From contig CM027380.1 of assembly GCA_015680905.1 (NCBI GenBank), positions 48,644,001 through 48,708,000 on the forward strand: a DNA stretch of 64,000 nt, written 5' to 3'. Shown piece after piece: positions 11,057 to 22,762 of this stretch. Both the position numbers and the translations under genes were made by a program. Within the stretch, counting starts at the first letter, position 1; the number at the start of each line of letters is the position of its first letter. Below the pieces are notes generated by a model. The model was not told where the DNA came from, searched no databases, and worked only from the letters and a program-made list of their open reading frames with translations. The DNA comes from Coptis chinensis. Taxonomy: Eukaryota; Streptophyta; Magnoliopsida; Ranunculales; Ranunculaceae.

Positions 11057-12262
11057 TGTAACAGCCATTTTCATAAGATGGGCCATTGTATGTATTGGGC
11101 CCAGAGAATAGGCCCAAGACCATGTTAGGCCCCATGAGGTAAACCTAAGGAGGAGATATAAAAGTGAAGAGAAGGGAACTTAAGGAGGGAAAAAGAAAGA
11201 GAAAGAAGAAATGGAGGAAGGAGGCACCAGATAGAGAAAAAGAGAGAGGTTGAGGGGAGGAAAAGGGAGGAGACAACCAGAGTAGGTGGAGACGACGGCC
11301 AGAGGAGACATCGGCCAGAGAGGAGGAGGAAGAGGAGGGGAGATCTAGAGAAGAGGAGTATGGAGACGTCGGCCAGAGAGAGGAGGAAGAGGAGGGGAGA
11401 CCTAGAGAAGAGGAGAAGGGAGACGGCAGCCCAAAGGGAAAAGGAATAGGAGGGGAGATCCAGAGAAGAGGAGTATGGAGACAACGACTAGAGAGGAGGA
11501 GGAAGAGGATGAGAGATCTAGAGAAAAGGATAATGGGGACGACAGCCAGAGAAGAAGAGGAGTAGGGAGATGATGTCCCGAAATGAGGAGGAAGAGAGGA
11601 AGAGATATCTAGAGCAGAGATGGGAGGAGACGACGGACATAGGAGACGACAGCCAGATGAGACGACAGACAGTTAGAGAGGGGAGGAATAGGAGGGGAGA
11701 TCTAGAGAAGAGGAGAATGGAGACGACAGCCAGAGAGGGGAGGAGGAGTAGGGGGATGATGTCCTGAGATGAGAGAGGAGGAGATACCTATAGCAGAGAA
11801 GGGAGCAGACGACAGCCAGAGAGGAGGAGGAGTAGGGAGATTATGTCCCGAGATGAGGAAGAAGAGAGGAGGAGATATCTATAGCAGAGAAGGGAGAAGA
11901 CGACGGCCAGATGATACGACGGTCAGAGAGGAAGAGGAGTAGGGAGATGATGTCCCAAAATGAGGAGGAAGAGAGGAGGAGATATCTAGAGCAAAGGAGC
12001 TGGAATGAGGAGACAACGAGAGGAAAATAGGGAGACAACCAGAGGAGATGACGTCTAGAGAGGTGGAGAATCCAAGAGAGATAGAAAAGAGTGGAGAGAG
12101 GAGAGAACTACGGTGCAGCTTGATCCCTCGATAAGGGGGTACGTAGGCAACCCAAACGGGTTCAGCTGATGAAGTCAAATTAGGTGTATTTCTTGCCTTC
12201 AGCATCTAACCAAGGAGTCGAGAATTATAAAAATATAAAAAATTGTGAAATGGGTTGCAACA
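11057..12262 (+). repeat. 3' LTR of element L
   Basis: TGTAACAGCC...GTTGCAACA, followed by target duplication ATCCC. TATAAAA at 11157-11163 and the purine-rich block at 11175-12110 match the 5' LTR. Confidence 0.9.
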
Positions 12263-12297
12263 ATCCCTAATTGTTTAGACTATTAGTATATAGTTAA
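12263..12297 (+). pseudogene. C-terminal remnant of ORF X beyond the L insertion
   Basis: After the duplicated ATCCC the frame reads P, stop, LFRLLVYS, stop. Element D ends its intact frame DPQLFRLFVYS. This shows that L split an existing frame. Confidence 0.7.
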
Positions 12298-15200
12298 CAA
12301 CATATCATCCATCTCATATGCATAGTGTTGTTGAATCTGATTTAAAACTGGGGTTGAATATCTGACTATAAAAGATTCACGTTATGTTTTCTTGATGCAT
12401 TCCATGGGAGTGTATCATTAAGGTAACCGGACTACTCTACTTAGAGTGTGTGGTTGTAAGTGCTAGAGCTTTGAGTCCATGTATACTTGCATATTCCTTG
12501 TTAGCACTTTTACTCGTAGTTAGAGTAGTGTACCCTTATGGAGGACGTGCACAATTTTCTTTTTCTTTATTTTACACTTCTTTTTAGAATAGCTTTTCTA
12601 TTCCTGTCATTTACAATTCCTATCTTTATTTTCATTTCCCTGTTTTCTATTTTTACATAAGCATTTTTTCTTTCAATCTCACCTTTGACGCTGAGCAGTC
12701 TTTCCTATATAAAGAAGAGATGTGAAACAAAGTAGAGGGCGATGGGGATTGAGTGAAGGTGTCTTATGGTTGTCTGTCATGGTTGTTTAGCATGTCTCGT
12801 CTTCCATAGGCATGCCAAACCATGGGATGGTTGGCAACTTGAGCCCTTTTATTTCAAAAACTTTTTCCTTCTTTGGGTGATTTCTAGTTGTTTCGAGTTT
12901 CATCTTACAATCTAGTTGGAATGGCTTTAACGAGGGCTAACTAGAGAGTAGGAGAGGAGATACTAGATTATATAGAGATAGAGCTAGTCCTCTTCACTAG
13001 ATTTGCCTACTTGAAAAATAAGAGGTGGAAGATCTAGGGAGGCCAAACTATGGGATGGTTCGCAATTTGAGTCACCTAAATTTAAAAATCTTTGCCTACT
13101 CTCCTCATAGTGATTTTTATTAGTAGTAGTTTTCTCTTTTTCTGTTATTGTTTTAAATAATTTAGGAACAAAAACCCAAAAAGTCAAAAAGAAAAACCCT
13201 TCTCTTACCCTTTCAAAAAAGTTCTTGTTTTTCTTGTGCTTATAATAAAGTTTCTCGATACATCAATAGTTATATAATTTTCTAAAACACGGGCAATAGA
13301 TTCCACATAGACCAACCCTTAGGAGTCCGCAATCTCCATTCTTCTAAGGGCGGTTTGAGGATCAGTTATGTGTTACTAAGGGTTGCATATATCACCATGA
13401 TATTCGTACGAGGCATCTTAAGTCTTGCACAGTAAATCCCCAAACACACATAACTGAAGCCATAGTCTGACTGGATTGGGTTCAATAAAGAGCCCACACG
13501 AAACTTGCCTAAGATCACCTGTTGTGGTTTGTTTTCAAATTTAGCCTAGAAATCACTGCTTTTGTACGAGTTATCTTTAAAACATCTCTACATAGTTTTT
13601 CAAAAACTTGAGGATATAAAAATTAAAATCTTCTACCCCATAGTAACCAAAATGATACTGGATAAAGGTATGATTTTATCTTCTTGTAAAAACCCTATAT
13701 ATGGTTAGAGATACATTTTGAGAAAAATAGGATTCAAAAAAAAAAAAAAAAATTTCATGGTAGAATAATTACGTAGCTTACTATTTAGATAACCCATGTA
13801 CATCTTGTTCTATATCTATCAACCCACGCTCCATACTTGTTTGGGGGTGGTATATTTCATAACAAAGAACAAAGTACAGGTCACTGCTATTTTTGCTCAT
13901 GTTCCTATGGTAATCTCTTTCCTTTTTTTCATACTTTGTGAACAAAGCATATTTCTGTTTTGGGGTGGTATAGTAACATTTTGCAAACATTAGGCATTTA
14001 TTATATAACAATTTTTATATTAAATATAGTAAGTATATTTCTGTATTTCTTTCTTTCTTAAAATATTTCGAAAAGACCAAAAATATTTTTCTGTTTAGTA
14101 CTAAAAGTCTTGTTTTCCTTTTTCTATGATGAATAAATGGTTTAGAAATCTCATTATAGCAATATAGTAAAGATTCGTTCTTCAAACTTAGACAAATATA
14201 CATACAATAGTTTATGCATCTTCTCATGAATGACATGCATCAACATTTGATTGTATATAGCAATGAGTTTCCGAGACCAAGGTGAAAACATTTAAGTTCC
14301 ATATCCTGTGAGAATCAAGCCAAAAGCCTCATCTGAATGATTATTGAGTGATGACACAAAGGATTTCCGAATAGAAAGATAACACGTCCACTTGCTTGAT
14401 CACCACGCCATATCCTAGGAGAGAATTTAGGCCCTTTTCAGATCAATATAGCCACATAAACGTTAAAAACCCAAAAAGATAGTTTTTCGTCTAGTTACCC
14501 CACTTGAGCCTTCACCAATTTCTAAAAAACCTTTTTATTTCTGCGCCATCAATCCCCGAACCGTTACCACATACACAATAAAAAGCGTGCCTAGCTAACG
14601 GGTTGAGAATTAGATGAACAGTAAAAAGAGAAGAGAAGGTCTTGTACAAAAACAGAATAGTTAGAAGCTTCAAAAAGAAAAGAAAGAAAAGATTAAAAAA
14701 ATCAAAATCTCCCAAAAGTTCAAAATCAAAAGGAGTCGATTTCAAAAGAAACAAAAACAAAGTTAGAACTCCCAAAAATTAAAATCATATGGAGTCACAA
14801 AGCCAAAGGGCTAAAGAATGAATCACAAATTCAGAAGCAAAATAACAAAATGAGGTCCTTCTCTAGTTAAAAATATCCTAAAGACCCAATTTCTCAACTT
14901 ATCAGAGTTTGTTTTCCTTTCCTTTTTATTTTTAAACTACTACATTAGCACCGTAATTCCTAATAAAAGACACCTAGCTCAACTAGTAATAGGATGGTGT
15001 GACCGGTTTGTTTGGACGTTATTCGTGTATGTGAGGAATATAAGTGCCCTCTGCACTTGAGAAAACAAAACTTGCATGAATCTATCAGAGAGTTGTGAGA
15101 ACCCAACTTAAGGACGCTCTCGAAAAGATTCGAAAACGACTCTGCTTTTGCATTTCACCGCTCATGTTTTGCACGTTTATCTTTAGATGATTGAATTACT

Positions 15201-15504
15201 ATATATATATTATTCTAAGTTCAAAGGAGCTTTTCTTTATTCCCCACTAGTGAGATGTATAAACCTCTGAGAATAAATAAGGAAACGAGACCCTTTGTAC
15301 TAAATAGAGGAAGTTTGTGAGTACCTTCTCTGGAAAACTCTCTCGAGGCTTAAGCTCATTCACTTGGGGGAATTCCTAGTGGTTTAAGGCCTTGTTGCAT
15401 ATGGTTAATGCAATCCCACTCCGCAAAATGAGACTAGTATAATAAATCACACATTTGTGATCTTAGTTTTTTCTCTCTCATCTTTTGCATAAGGACAAGC
15501 AAAA
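12298..15504 (+). other. 3' region of element B, no gene
   Basis: AT-rich, without a supportable ORF. Phrases shared with E, A and D include 'tgtgtggttgtaagtgctag' (12450), PPT-like tracts at 13837-13850 and 13956-13969, and the stretch 14300-15500 that matches 36980-38240 ('cacgtccacttgcttgatca', 'gtgagatgtata'). ORF A and ORF B, present at this position in E, are missing. Confidence 0.6.
12812..13110 (+). repeat. Imperfect direct repeat in B 3' region
   Basis: 'gccaaaccatgggatggttg' near 12814 recurs as 'gccaaactatgggatggttc' near 13040, followed in both by similar 'gcaa(c/t)ttgag' and pyrimidine-rich DNA. Probably a local duplication of roughly 80 bp. Confidence 0.4.
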
Positions 15505-15507
15505 TGC

Positions 15508-15521
15508 AGTTTGGGGGTAGT
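15508..15521 (+). other. Polypurine tract of element B
   Basis: 'gcagtttgggggtagt' ends directly at the TG of the second LTR, after 'aaggacaagcaaaat'. The same arrangement precedes the 3' LTRs of E, A, C and D. Confidence 0.7.
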
Positions 15522-16477
15522 TGATCAGTCCCCAAATGTGCGTTTTATTACCTTTACAATGTTTCAAATATGCCATTCTTATGCTTAATGAACAAACAAC
15601 TTATAACTTTTGCTACCGTTTGCAGGATACAGGCCATTTAGGACGTATATTCCTAAAACGTGCATTTTAGCGCGAAAAAGATTGTTGTTGACGCTGCTTG
15701 GAAAGATTCCAGCTTAGGAGCAAAAGGGTTGGAAAGTCAAAGTCAACTCTCAAAGACTCAGAACTAAAAGTTGAAGACTCAAGGACTTAAAGCTAAAAGC
15801 TATGGACTCAGGGACTTAAAGCCAAAATCAAGAATTCAATTGTATGGGCTTAAGTCAAAAGCTCACAAAGCTTAAAGGTTGTTTCTAGAAGAAAGGGCAA
15901 ATATGTAATTGGTGTCTTATATAAACTAAAGAGATGTAGAGAATTAGTTATCCAATATTTTAGGGTCCAAACCATTTGGTTTGTTAGGAGTAGAGTAACC
16001 TAATTTACATTTAAGTCATTTAATTAAAAGTCTTTTTATTTACTTTATTTTAATTTTAATTGTTGCTCTTCAAGTTTTTAAACCATTGTTTCAAGTCCTT
16101 AGTTCTTTCCATCATATAAAATTTCAATCTTGTTATACATAATAGTTTTCAATATCTTTCTTGATTCGACATTCCATTCAATATTCAAACCCAAGCTATG
16201 TTCATTTGACAATTTCAAATGAATGTAGTTTGGTGAGTTAGTCCACTTTACCAAATCCATCTCTAGTTCATGTTTTAATATGCAAGTCTTAAAAATACAA
16301 AGTTTAATCCTTCTACCTTTATACAAACAAGAGTTTTATAATTAGTAATCACTTAGAACAAGTTAAAGAAAGATTAGAAAGACCAGAAAGTAATTTTTCA
16401 ACCATCAAATCATTCTTCCAAACAAAGGATTCAAGATGAACGACACAACCATCAACACCACTAATTCTACATCAACA
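15522..16477 (+). repeat. Second LTR of element B
   Basis: TGATCAGTCCCC...ATCAACA, homologous to 2563-3541. TATATAAA at 15918-15925. It is followed by PBS-like and leader sequence rather than by a target duplication, so it is internal to a chain. Confidence 0.65.
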
Positions 16478-16540
16478 AATGGCACCGCCGTCATGGAGTC
16501 AAATGGGAAGAGGAAGATGGAGAAAAAAATCACTCATTGA
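16436..16540 (+). CDS. Second copy of the 34-aa boundary ORF of B
   Basis: Starts MNDTTINTTNSTSTNGTA and ends KRKMEKKITH, stop. Same 105-nt length as 3500-3604, with substitutions and no indel. Function unknown; it may be only an upstream ORF. Confidence 0.3.
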   Translation: MNDTTINTTNSTSTNGTAVMESNGKRKMEKKITH

Positions 16541-18210
16541 ACCCTTCTTCTCAATCTTAATTTCAAAAATTTTAGTTTTTTTTCCTTGATTTCGTTACTG
16601 ATGTTTATTTTTCTCATGTTTCTAGCACACTTTTGCGGAAATGGAGCCCGAGAATAACACGAGATGAACCACCGGAACTTGCTAGAGAAAAACGAGTGCA
16701 AACGGAGCAAAAGAACTCGAGCCGCGCCTATCACCCACGTGCTTGCACATGTTAGACATGCACCCGCGTAAGACACGCACCCGCAAGTCGTTCACCCACG
16801 CCTGTATATGACACGCGCGCGTCCGGACCTCATTCACTCGTGTCGCGCCTCTAATTTCTCCGACGAAGATTCTGTTGGCTCGAAATCTTTGTGTGTAAGT
16901 CTACTGTAATACAACCTAGTCTTTTTAATTCAACTGTTAGTAGATAAAAAGTAGATAGATTTGCAAAGTTTTGACTTTACAAAACCAAAAATTCAATTAA
17001 AAAAGATAATTTAAAAATTAAAAATGTTTATTAATTAAAATAAATTAGTAACCCATCTGCAAAGTTAAACATTAAAATTAGTTTAGTAGCATGTTTTAGT
17101 TTTATTTTCTATTAATTGGTGTTATGCATGATTAGATTAAGATAATATCATATAGTTAAGTCAAAATACAAAAAAAGTAATTAGGATAAATACAAAATAG
17201 TTTAAGTTTTGGAAGTTTAGTCTTTGGTTTAAGTTTACTTACCAAGAGTTGGGGATTCAACCAATTTGGACCAGTTGGATGTGCGAGGCGAATAGTGTAA
17301 CATCACGCTCGCGCATCTCAACCCAACTTGGGGGTTGAAGTTCCAATCTTTGATGAACACTTTCCAAGCTTTTACGTATTTTATTTAATTAATCATTAAT
17401 GAATAGTCAATTAGCTAAATGTAGTTAAATTTTCGTATTTACCGCTTTCATAGTTTTAAGCCCATGAAGGCAACCAATTGTATCTTATTGGCTTTTCCAC
17501 ATTTTGACCCGACTTGTGGGTCTTAGTTAGATTAAACTTGTAACCATAAGGAAAATTAAAGCTCGAATGGTGGGTTGTCACGCAAGACAACAAACACTTC
17601 GTCAGCCCCACCACGTCGCCTTCACCCCAAGGGTTGTGTATGCACACCTTGGGCGGTAATTTCTAAACCTCCTCGCTACAAAGTGTAAGAGGATACTTGT
17701 GTGTTACTAAGCATGCTTGAATGATTATGCATGTGATTTACGTTTCAGTTTCGTCTTTACATTAACGCTAATGCTAAACCCGAGCCTTAAAAGAATAAAA
17801 AGTGGTCTTAAGCCCCACTTTAGAACGGACGTTGTGTGAATTGTTTGTCTCATAGACCAAACTAAAAAGATAAAATCAATCAAGTAGAGCCAATTTAGTC
17901 ACGTCCATCAGGACAAACATCTAACACAAACAAAGAGAGTAGTGAGCTACCAGATTCCAGTGGACCAACCACCTTCCTCACTCCCCTCCCTCAGAAATAC
18001 CGTGGGTGAGATTCTTGGTGGCACACCATCTGGTGAAGTAGAGATCTTTTCCCTTGATGCGTGTAGCTCCCAAAACCCAGTTTTGTGCTCACTGTTAATT
18101 TCGAACAGGGCATAGTATCTAATCTACAAACATTGTTTGCAAACTTTTCAAAAACTTCAAATTCACAAATGAATTTCTGGAGATTGTGCATCATTCTTGT
18201 TTGAGCATTC
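16541..18210 (+). other. Leader of the second B unit, no gene
   Basis: Homologous to 3605-4906, with an extra segment near 17600-17900 that resembles element Z 620-950. A patch of CG-rich motifs lies at 16730-16860. No gene seen. Confidence 0.5.
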
Positions 18211-18648
18211 ATGTCTTACCTATATGTATTGCAACCGTCATGGAATTACAATGCAAACCCAGAACCTTGTTCTTGTTGTGGTAGTTTGTATTATTAGGCG
18301 TTTCAATGCACATCATATGCTGAGGTTGAGTATACTACAGAAAATCCTTACAATTTTGAACCTCAATTTTCAAACTTTCGTAGTACCTAATATACCCTAG
18401 AGTTTTCTAATCATGCGGAAAATTCATGGAATTCCACCACATATAGTCAACCACCATTCATGTATCCATATGGTCAGTCAGAGTGCGGTTTCACCCAAAG
18501 CCCATTACCATTCACATCACCATCTATATCTAATTCATATCCCACTCCATCATCTATCACAGACCAACTTTACCAAGCAATGGTTGAGCAAACAATTCAA
18601 ATACAACAAATAGAAAAGAGCTTATGTTCTCTCTAATCTATTTTAATC
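18211..18648 (+). pseudogene. Truncated zinc-knuckle ORF, second B copy
   Basis: The ATG at 18211 starts MSYLYVLQPSWNYNANPEPC. The knuckle begins CSCCGSLYY and is then cut by a stop in place of the conserved Trp. Downstream the peptide follows the first copy (FEPQFSNF, PPFMYPYGQSEC) until 18648, where similarity to 5320-5390 ends and LINE sequence begins. This copy lacks the 17-bp insertion of the first. All of ORF X is missing. Confidence 0.6.
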
Positions 18649-18649
18649 T

Positions 18650-19062
18650 ATCAGAGAGTTAAATGTTAAGGTTTACTAAACAATAAGGGACCATAAGTGG
18701 CATTTTTAACCATGGGGGACCATAAATGGGGCAATTGGGTGTGAGATAACATAAGCTATTTGTGATTTAGTACTCCCCCATTTTGCCGCTTTAGTTAAAT
18801 ACAAGTTTTACCAAAAAAACTTATCCTCTTAATCTTCATACAACCTTCTTTTCTAGGTAAATTCCTCCACTGCTTAACAGTGTGAGTTCTGTTGGTGATC
18901 CTCCACTGCTTTTGGGTAAAATCCTCTACTGCTAACAGTGTGAGTTATAAAAGCTTAGAGAATTCGACATTGCTTCTCCACTCTCTTTATTCCCAGGCTC
19001 CATCACCTTTCAGGTAAAATCCCACACTGATACACAGTGTGTGTTCTGAAAAGGTTTCCATC
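18650..19062 (+). repeat. LINE leader with repeated 'aacagtgtgagttctg' motif
   Basis: No gene. 'ggtaaa(a)ttcctcc(a)ctgct..aacagtgtgagtt' recurs near 18856, 18915 and 19014 (the last as 'acacagtgtgtgttctg'), giving three to four short direct repeats upstream of ORF1. Confidence 0.5.
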
Positions 19063-20818
19063 ATGGACTTTTACGAGTTCGACAAACTAAAACAACCTAT
19101 GAACGAGACACAACCACAACATAACCTTTCAACCCAAACCGAGAATGGCGCTGACGAAGCTCAAACAGGAACTCTGCGAGTTTCATACGCGGATGCCGCA
19201 AAACATCAACTTTGGCAACCGGTGGAATTCTAGGAACTCCCAATCCCTGAAAAAATGGGAGAATACTGAGCAATCACTATCTTAGAGAAAGCTTATGAAA
19301 AGGGTTTGTTGTTTTGCAAACACTGTTAGGTGGGAAGAATAGATTTGCAAAAAGTTTCGCTGGAAAGAGTTAGAGTAATTGCTTCATAACTCTGGAAACC
19401 AACAAGAAAATGGCTTATCACTCCCATTGGAAAAGGTTTCCTTTTTCTCCGATTTTTGAATGCAGACGATCTAAACTGAGTCTGGATGAAAGGATCATGG
19501 GACTTGATAAAATGCCTATGAGAATCAGCCAATGGACTACAAACTTCAATCCTGACAGCTAAAGGCAATCTCATGGTTTGGATTGGATTAAACTACCTGG
19601 CCTCGGCCAGGAATATTGGGTTCTAGAGGCACTGATGTCCATTGCTTGGGGAGTGAGGTACCCTATGCAAATCGATGAGAAAACCCTTAACAGAGAGTAC
19701 GGATACTATGCTAATATTTTGGTTGATGTGGACCTCTCTGAACTGATCCCGGATCAAATTTATGTCAGGACGACGAATACCAATTTCTAGAAAATAGTTG
19801 AGGTGGGCAAACTTCCAAAGATGTGCACACATTGCGAAATTGTGGGGCATTTGGTAACGGAATGTAGGAGGCTTAAAAGTGATATGCAGCATAACAAAGA
19901 CAAGGGAAACAAGGATAACGAGGTTGTAGTGGATGTCACTCCCCCTTTGGAACCTACGGGAGAAAAAAGACCGAGAAGACATGGAAAGAAAAAGAACACA
20001 GGGGAGTCCAGTAAGCAAGGGGAGTCCATATGGAGGGCGAAAAACACTGCAAAGCCCAAAGAAGTGCAGACAAAAAATTGGTTTGAGGGGCTTGAAGTGG
20101 ATGAGATTCACACGGTTGAGGATCAAGATCAACTTGCTAATGAACATGAGGGTGCGACTGAACATGAGGGTGCTGCTGAACATGAGGGTGCTGAACACAT
20201 TCCTATAGAGAAATCTCCTGAGTTCATCACTAGGAAGGCAGTGGATAATTTCACTGCAGAGAAATTTTCCTTAGAGGGTGCGGCTGAGTATATCACTGCA
20301 GCGACTTTCTCTTCAGAGGGTGCGACTGAGTATATCACTGCAGTGAATTTTTCTCCAGAGGGTGCTACTGAGAAATTTTCTTTAGAGGGTGCGACTGCAA
20401 ATTTTTCTACAGAGGGTGCGGCTGAGAAATTTTCCCCAAATGCGCATACAAAAGTAGCGAATGAAAAAAATGATGTTATGATTGTGAATTCAGGAGTGGA
20501 ACATGATTTAAACCCTCAAGCAGCATGTGAGGTGGCTGCTACAGCATCGATTGAGACCGAGCCTTCTCTGGATGAGTCCCTTGTGGCAAGAGTGACGTAA
20601 GCACTGGCAGAAAATAGGGTTAAGGTTACTGCGGCAGCAACACCGTTATTCTCTCCAGTTGTGGGGATTCCAGCCTCTCTAGCTCAAAAAGAACTTACAC
20701 CTAATATAGTGCCTAACTTCAGATCCAATAATGAAGAGGTTGTTGGTTTACAGGTCTTGAATACTTCTTCTGTGGGTGAGATCTTCACTTCCCCATCGAC
20801 ACATGGGCCTTCCCCCAA
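19063..20818 (+). pseudogene. LINE ORF1 (gag-like, zinc knuckle), 5' portion
   Basis: Begins MDFYEFDKLKQ at 19063. The centre carries frameshifts and stops. LGVRYPMQIDEKTLNREYG and ANILVDVDLSELIPDQIYV (about 19650-19770) are typical of the C-terminal half of the DUF4283-type domain of plant LINE ORF1 proteins. A CCHC knuckle CTHCEIVGHLVTEC follows at about 19821-19862. The tail is rich in EGA repeats (20140-20440), has a stop at 20598, and ends at the insertion of A. ORF1 proteins bind LINE RNA. This copy is not functional. Confidence 0.75.
20140..20440 (+). repeat. Coding minisatellite in LINE ORF1
   Basis: First, 15-base units encode EHEGA(T/A) three times. Longer units then encode motifs such as EKFSLEGA, YITA and FSPEGAT. 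The frame stays open through the array, so changes were mostly in multiples of three. Confidence 0.7.
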
Positions 20819-22158
20819 TGATAAGAGCCCAAAACTATAGTTTTAAACCCATAATAACATTACATTTAGACCAATTATATGTATAATAAATATGAGTTAG
20901 TATTGTCTACGTGCGTTTATGTATTTCAGACATTGGAGTCAAATATGTGAAGAAGTATGTCACTTTTGTGAGATAAAAGAGCAAAGGTTGGTTGCTAAGA
21001 AGTTATATGATTAAAAGCCAAGATTCAAGGAGAAAAAGCTTTTTTAAATCCCGGTCAAAGCTGAAAAGTCAAAGTCAACGCGGGCAGAAATAGAGCAGAA
21101 AAGTCAATAAAACTTCTGCAGGCCGTATCTTTAGACGCAGACCTCAGAATTGGGCCTATTATATGTCAAAACGACTGGCTCAGCAAGAGTTTCTAATGGT
21201 CTAGGAATTGACCCAATTAGAGGAGAAAAAGTGGACAAAAGTGCTGTTGCAGTAATTTTCAGCAGAGAAACCCTTTTTGGACTTAAGTAATTAGGTTTTG
21301 GGCTTGATTTAAGGGCCCAAAACATGGCTCCAAAGCTCATGCATGAAATTGTAAATCTAGCCCTCTCTTATATAAAGAGGACTAAGGAATAACTCTCCAT
21401 ATAATTACTTAGTTAATACTTAGTTAGAACCTAGACTTAGTTATTATTTTAGTTAAACCCAAGTTTTAATTTATTAGCTCTTTCATTAGTGTTAAGTTAG
21501 TTATTTGTTATTCATTATTCAATTAGATTAATAAAATCCAAGTTTGTTCTTAATTATGTCTTCTTCATATATTTATATTAATGATAGTCTAATGACTTAT
21601 AGCTAAACCTCCATTAGAGGGGTTTGATGAAGACTTACTGTGTTAATTAGGATTATTGCTTTTTAAGAGTTTCACTCTAGTAGGTTAGTTGATTTGCATG
21701 AGAATGGGTTGAACTTCCTCACATGCTAATTATTAGTTGGCAAAGATTACCATGAGTAATTAGGGATCAAACATTTAATCTTATTTGGTTAGGATTGCAA
21801 TAATCTACACTATCATATTAGGAATACATTAAGTGGAATCAAATCCCCCTAATCCCTTCTCCATAACCATATTTTAGTATTCAATTATCATAGTATAAGT
21901 TAAAACATCTAAATTAGTTCAGTAGCCATATTAGTATAATTTCAATTCATTACTCTCATTTGTTTTGTTAGAATCTATTAAACTAGCGAAAATTTAAGTT
22001 TAACAAGCTAGGAATGGAATGAATTCTCTATTCCACATATTTCACGATAACCGAGAGTAGATAACTTTTATATAATAGCAGTAAATAAGCATTTAGTTTT
22101 ACTTATTCATAGCATAAATAGTTAAGAGTAGGTAAAACTATTGTTTTACAGTTTAACA
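20819..22158 (+). repeat. 5' LTR of element A
   Basis: TGATAAGAGCCC...TTTAACA. It matches the 3' LTR, which lacks part of the ~20880-20940 segment. TATATAAA lies at 21369-21376. The segment around 21055-21080 carries 'gtcaaagtcaacgcgggc', shared with all LTRs of this family. Confidence 0.9.
21369..21376 (+). promoter_or_regulatory. TATA box in LTR of A
   Basis: TATATAAA followed by GAGGACTAAGG; conserved in the 3' LTR at 46068-46075. Confidence 0.5.
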
Positions 22159-22160
22159 AA

Positions 22161-22176
22161 TGGCGCCGCTGCCATC
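22161..22176 (+). other. Primer binding site of element A
   Basis: TGGCGCCGCTGCCATC, two bases after the LTR. The first 13 bases match the Asp-tRNA-complementary site TGGCGCCGTTGCC with one mismatch. Confidence 0.75.
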
Positions 22177-22762
22177 TTAGTGTTGTTTAAATTTGTTTCC
22201 TTTAGTATTTTCGTCCCTACCAAAACCCCATTAAACCCACCCACCCTTGTTTGGTTATGACTGTGTTTGTTTGGTTCAGGATTTTTTTTTTTTTTTTTTT
22301 TTTTCGGAATTCTACACTGAGCGCGCCTGCGTCCAAATTGTTCTTTTTCGGGAGCGCGCACACCCTCAAATCACTAAACATCGAGTCAAGCAAGAGCACT
22401 CCCGTGCTCTTGTTAGCCTATTTCCCAGCACGCACATCCTCAAAACACTGGACTTCGAGTCAAGCAAGAGCGTGCCCGCGCCCTTCTATGCTTGTTTCCA
22501 ACCACGCCTGCGCCCACTTTTGAGGTAGCCTGATTTTTACAGGTTAGTTTCCAACTCTCTTCGTTCAAGTTATTCAGTATTTCCAACTTCGTGAATACAC
22601 TGAAATTGCATATACAGACGCTATTCAAATGCGTAGCAAGGAGGCATTCAGGTACTAATTCTTCCACTCCTTGCCTCTTTTGTCAGAGGTGTTTTTGATT
22701 CTAGCATATCAGGGTTGTTTTAACTGTTGTTCGTATTGCTTTAATATTGGCTTTAACCTTGC
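22177..22762 (+). other. Leader of element A with GC-rich module
   Basis: No gene. It holds a poly-T run at about 22280-22303, then repeated GC-rich motifs (gagcgcgcctgcgtcc, gagcgcgcacacc, agcgtgcccgcgccc) at 22318-22510. The phrase 'aacactggacttcgagtc' with 'agcgtgcccgcgc' recurs, slightly changed, at 43685-43720, upstream of the ORF B position of the same element. Confidence 0.6.

Larger units (their letters stand above)
6394..12262 (+). mobile_element. Element L: complete non-autonomous LTR retrotransposon (LARD-like), TSD ATCCC
   Basis: Two near-identical ~1.2-kb LTRs begin TGTAACA and end GCAACA. A TGGCGCCGTCTGTGGGGA primer site follows the first, and a GAGAGGGGGCAAA polypurine tract precedes the second. 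Five-base target duplications ATCCC lie at 6389-6393 and 12263-12267. The ~3.5-kb interior has no gag or pol peptide and consists largely of tandem repeats. The primer site resembles that of Tat-like Ty3/gypsy elements, so a Tat-related autonomous partner is plausible but inferred. It disrupts ORF X of element B. The few LTR differences suggest a fairly recent insertion. Confidence 0.9.
2563..18648 (+). mobile_element. Element B: non-autonomous Athila-like chain, LTR-internal-LTR-internal (truncated)
   Basis: Two LTR copies (2563 and 15522) begin T(G/A)ATCAGTCCCC. The second is preceded by a polypurine tract. Unlike a simple element, sequence homologous to the internal region (leader and zinc-knuckle ORF) also follows the second LTR, up to 18648 where a LINE begins. 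No target duplication of the left flank GTCAA is found after the second LTR. The internal region has ORF X but no protease, RT, RNase H or integrase. It is interrupted by element L at 6394-12262. Without that insert the first unit would be about 8 kb. Confidence 0.65.
18649..20818 (+). mobile_element. LINE (L1-like non-LTR retrotransposon), 5' part
   Basis: The start is placed where homology to element B stops. It contains a 5' leader with repeats and ORF1, and is interrupted at 20818 by element A. The target duplication CCCAA (20814-20818 and 46859-46863) and the continuing ORF1/ORF2 at 46864 prove that the two halves belong together. The true 5' end and target duplication of the LINE were not identified. 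Confidence 0.8.

Noticed and set aside
13796..14236. Short frames in the 3' region of B
   Set aside because: AT-rich, not shared with homologous 3' regions of E and A, no motif.
19623..20198. 191-codon minus-strand frame opposite LINE ORF1
   Set aside because: Shadow of the ORF1 plus-strand frame with its zinc knuckle and EGA repeats.
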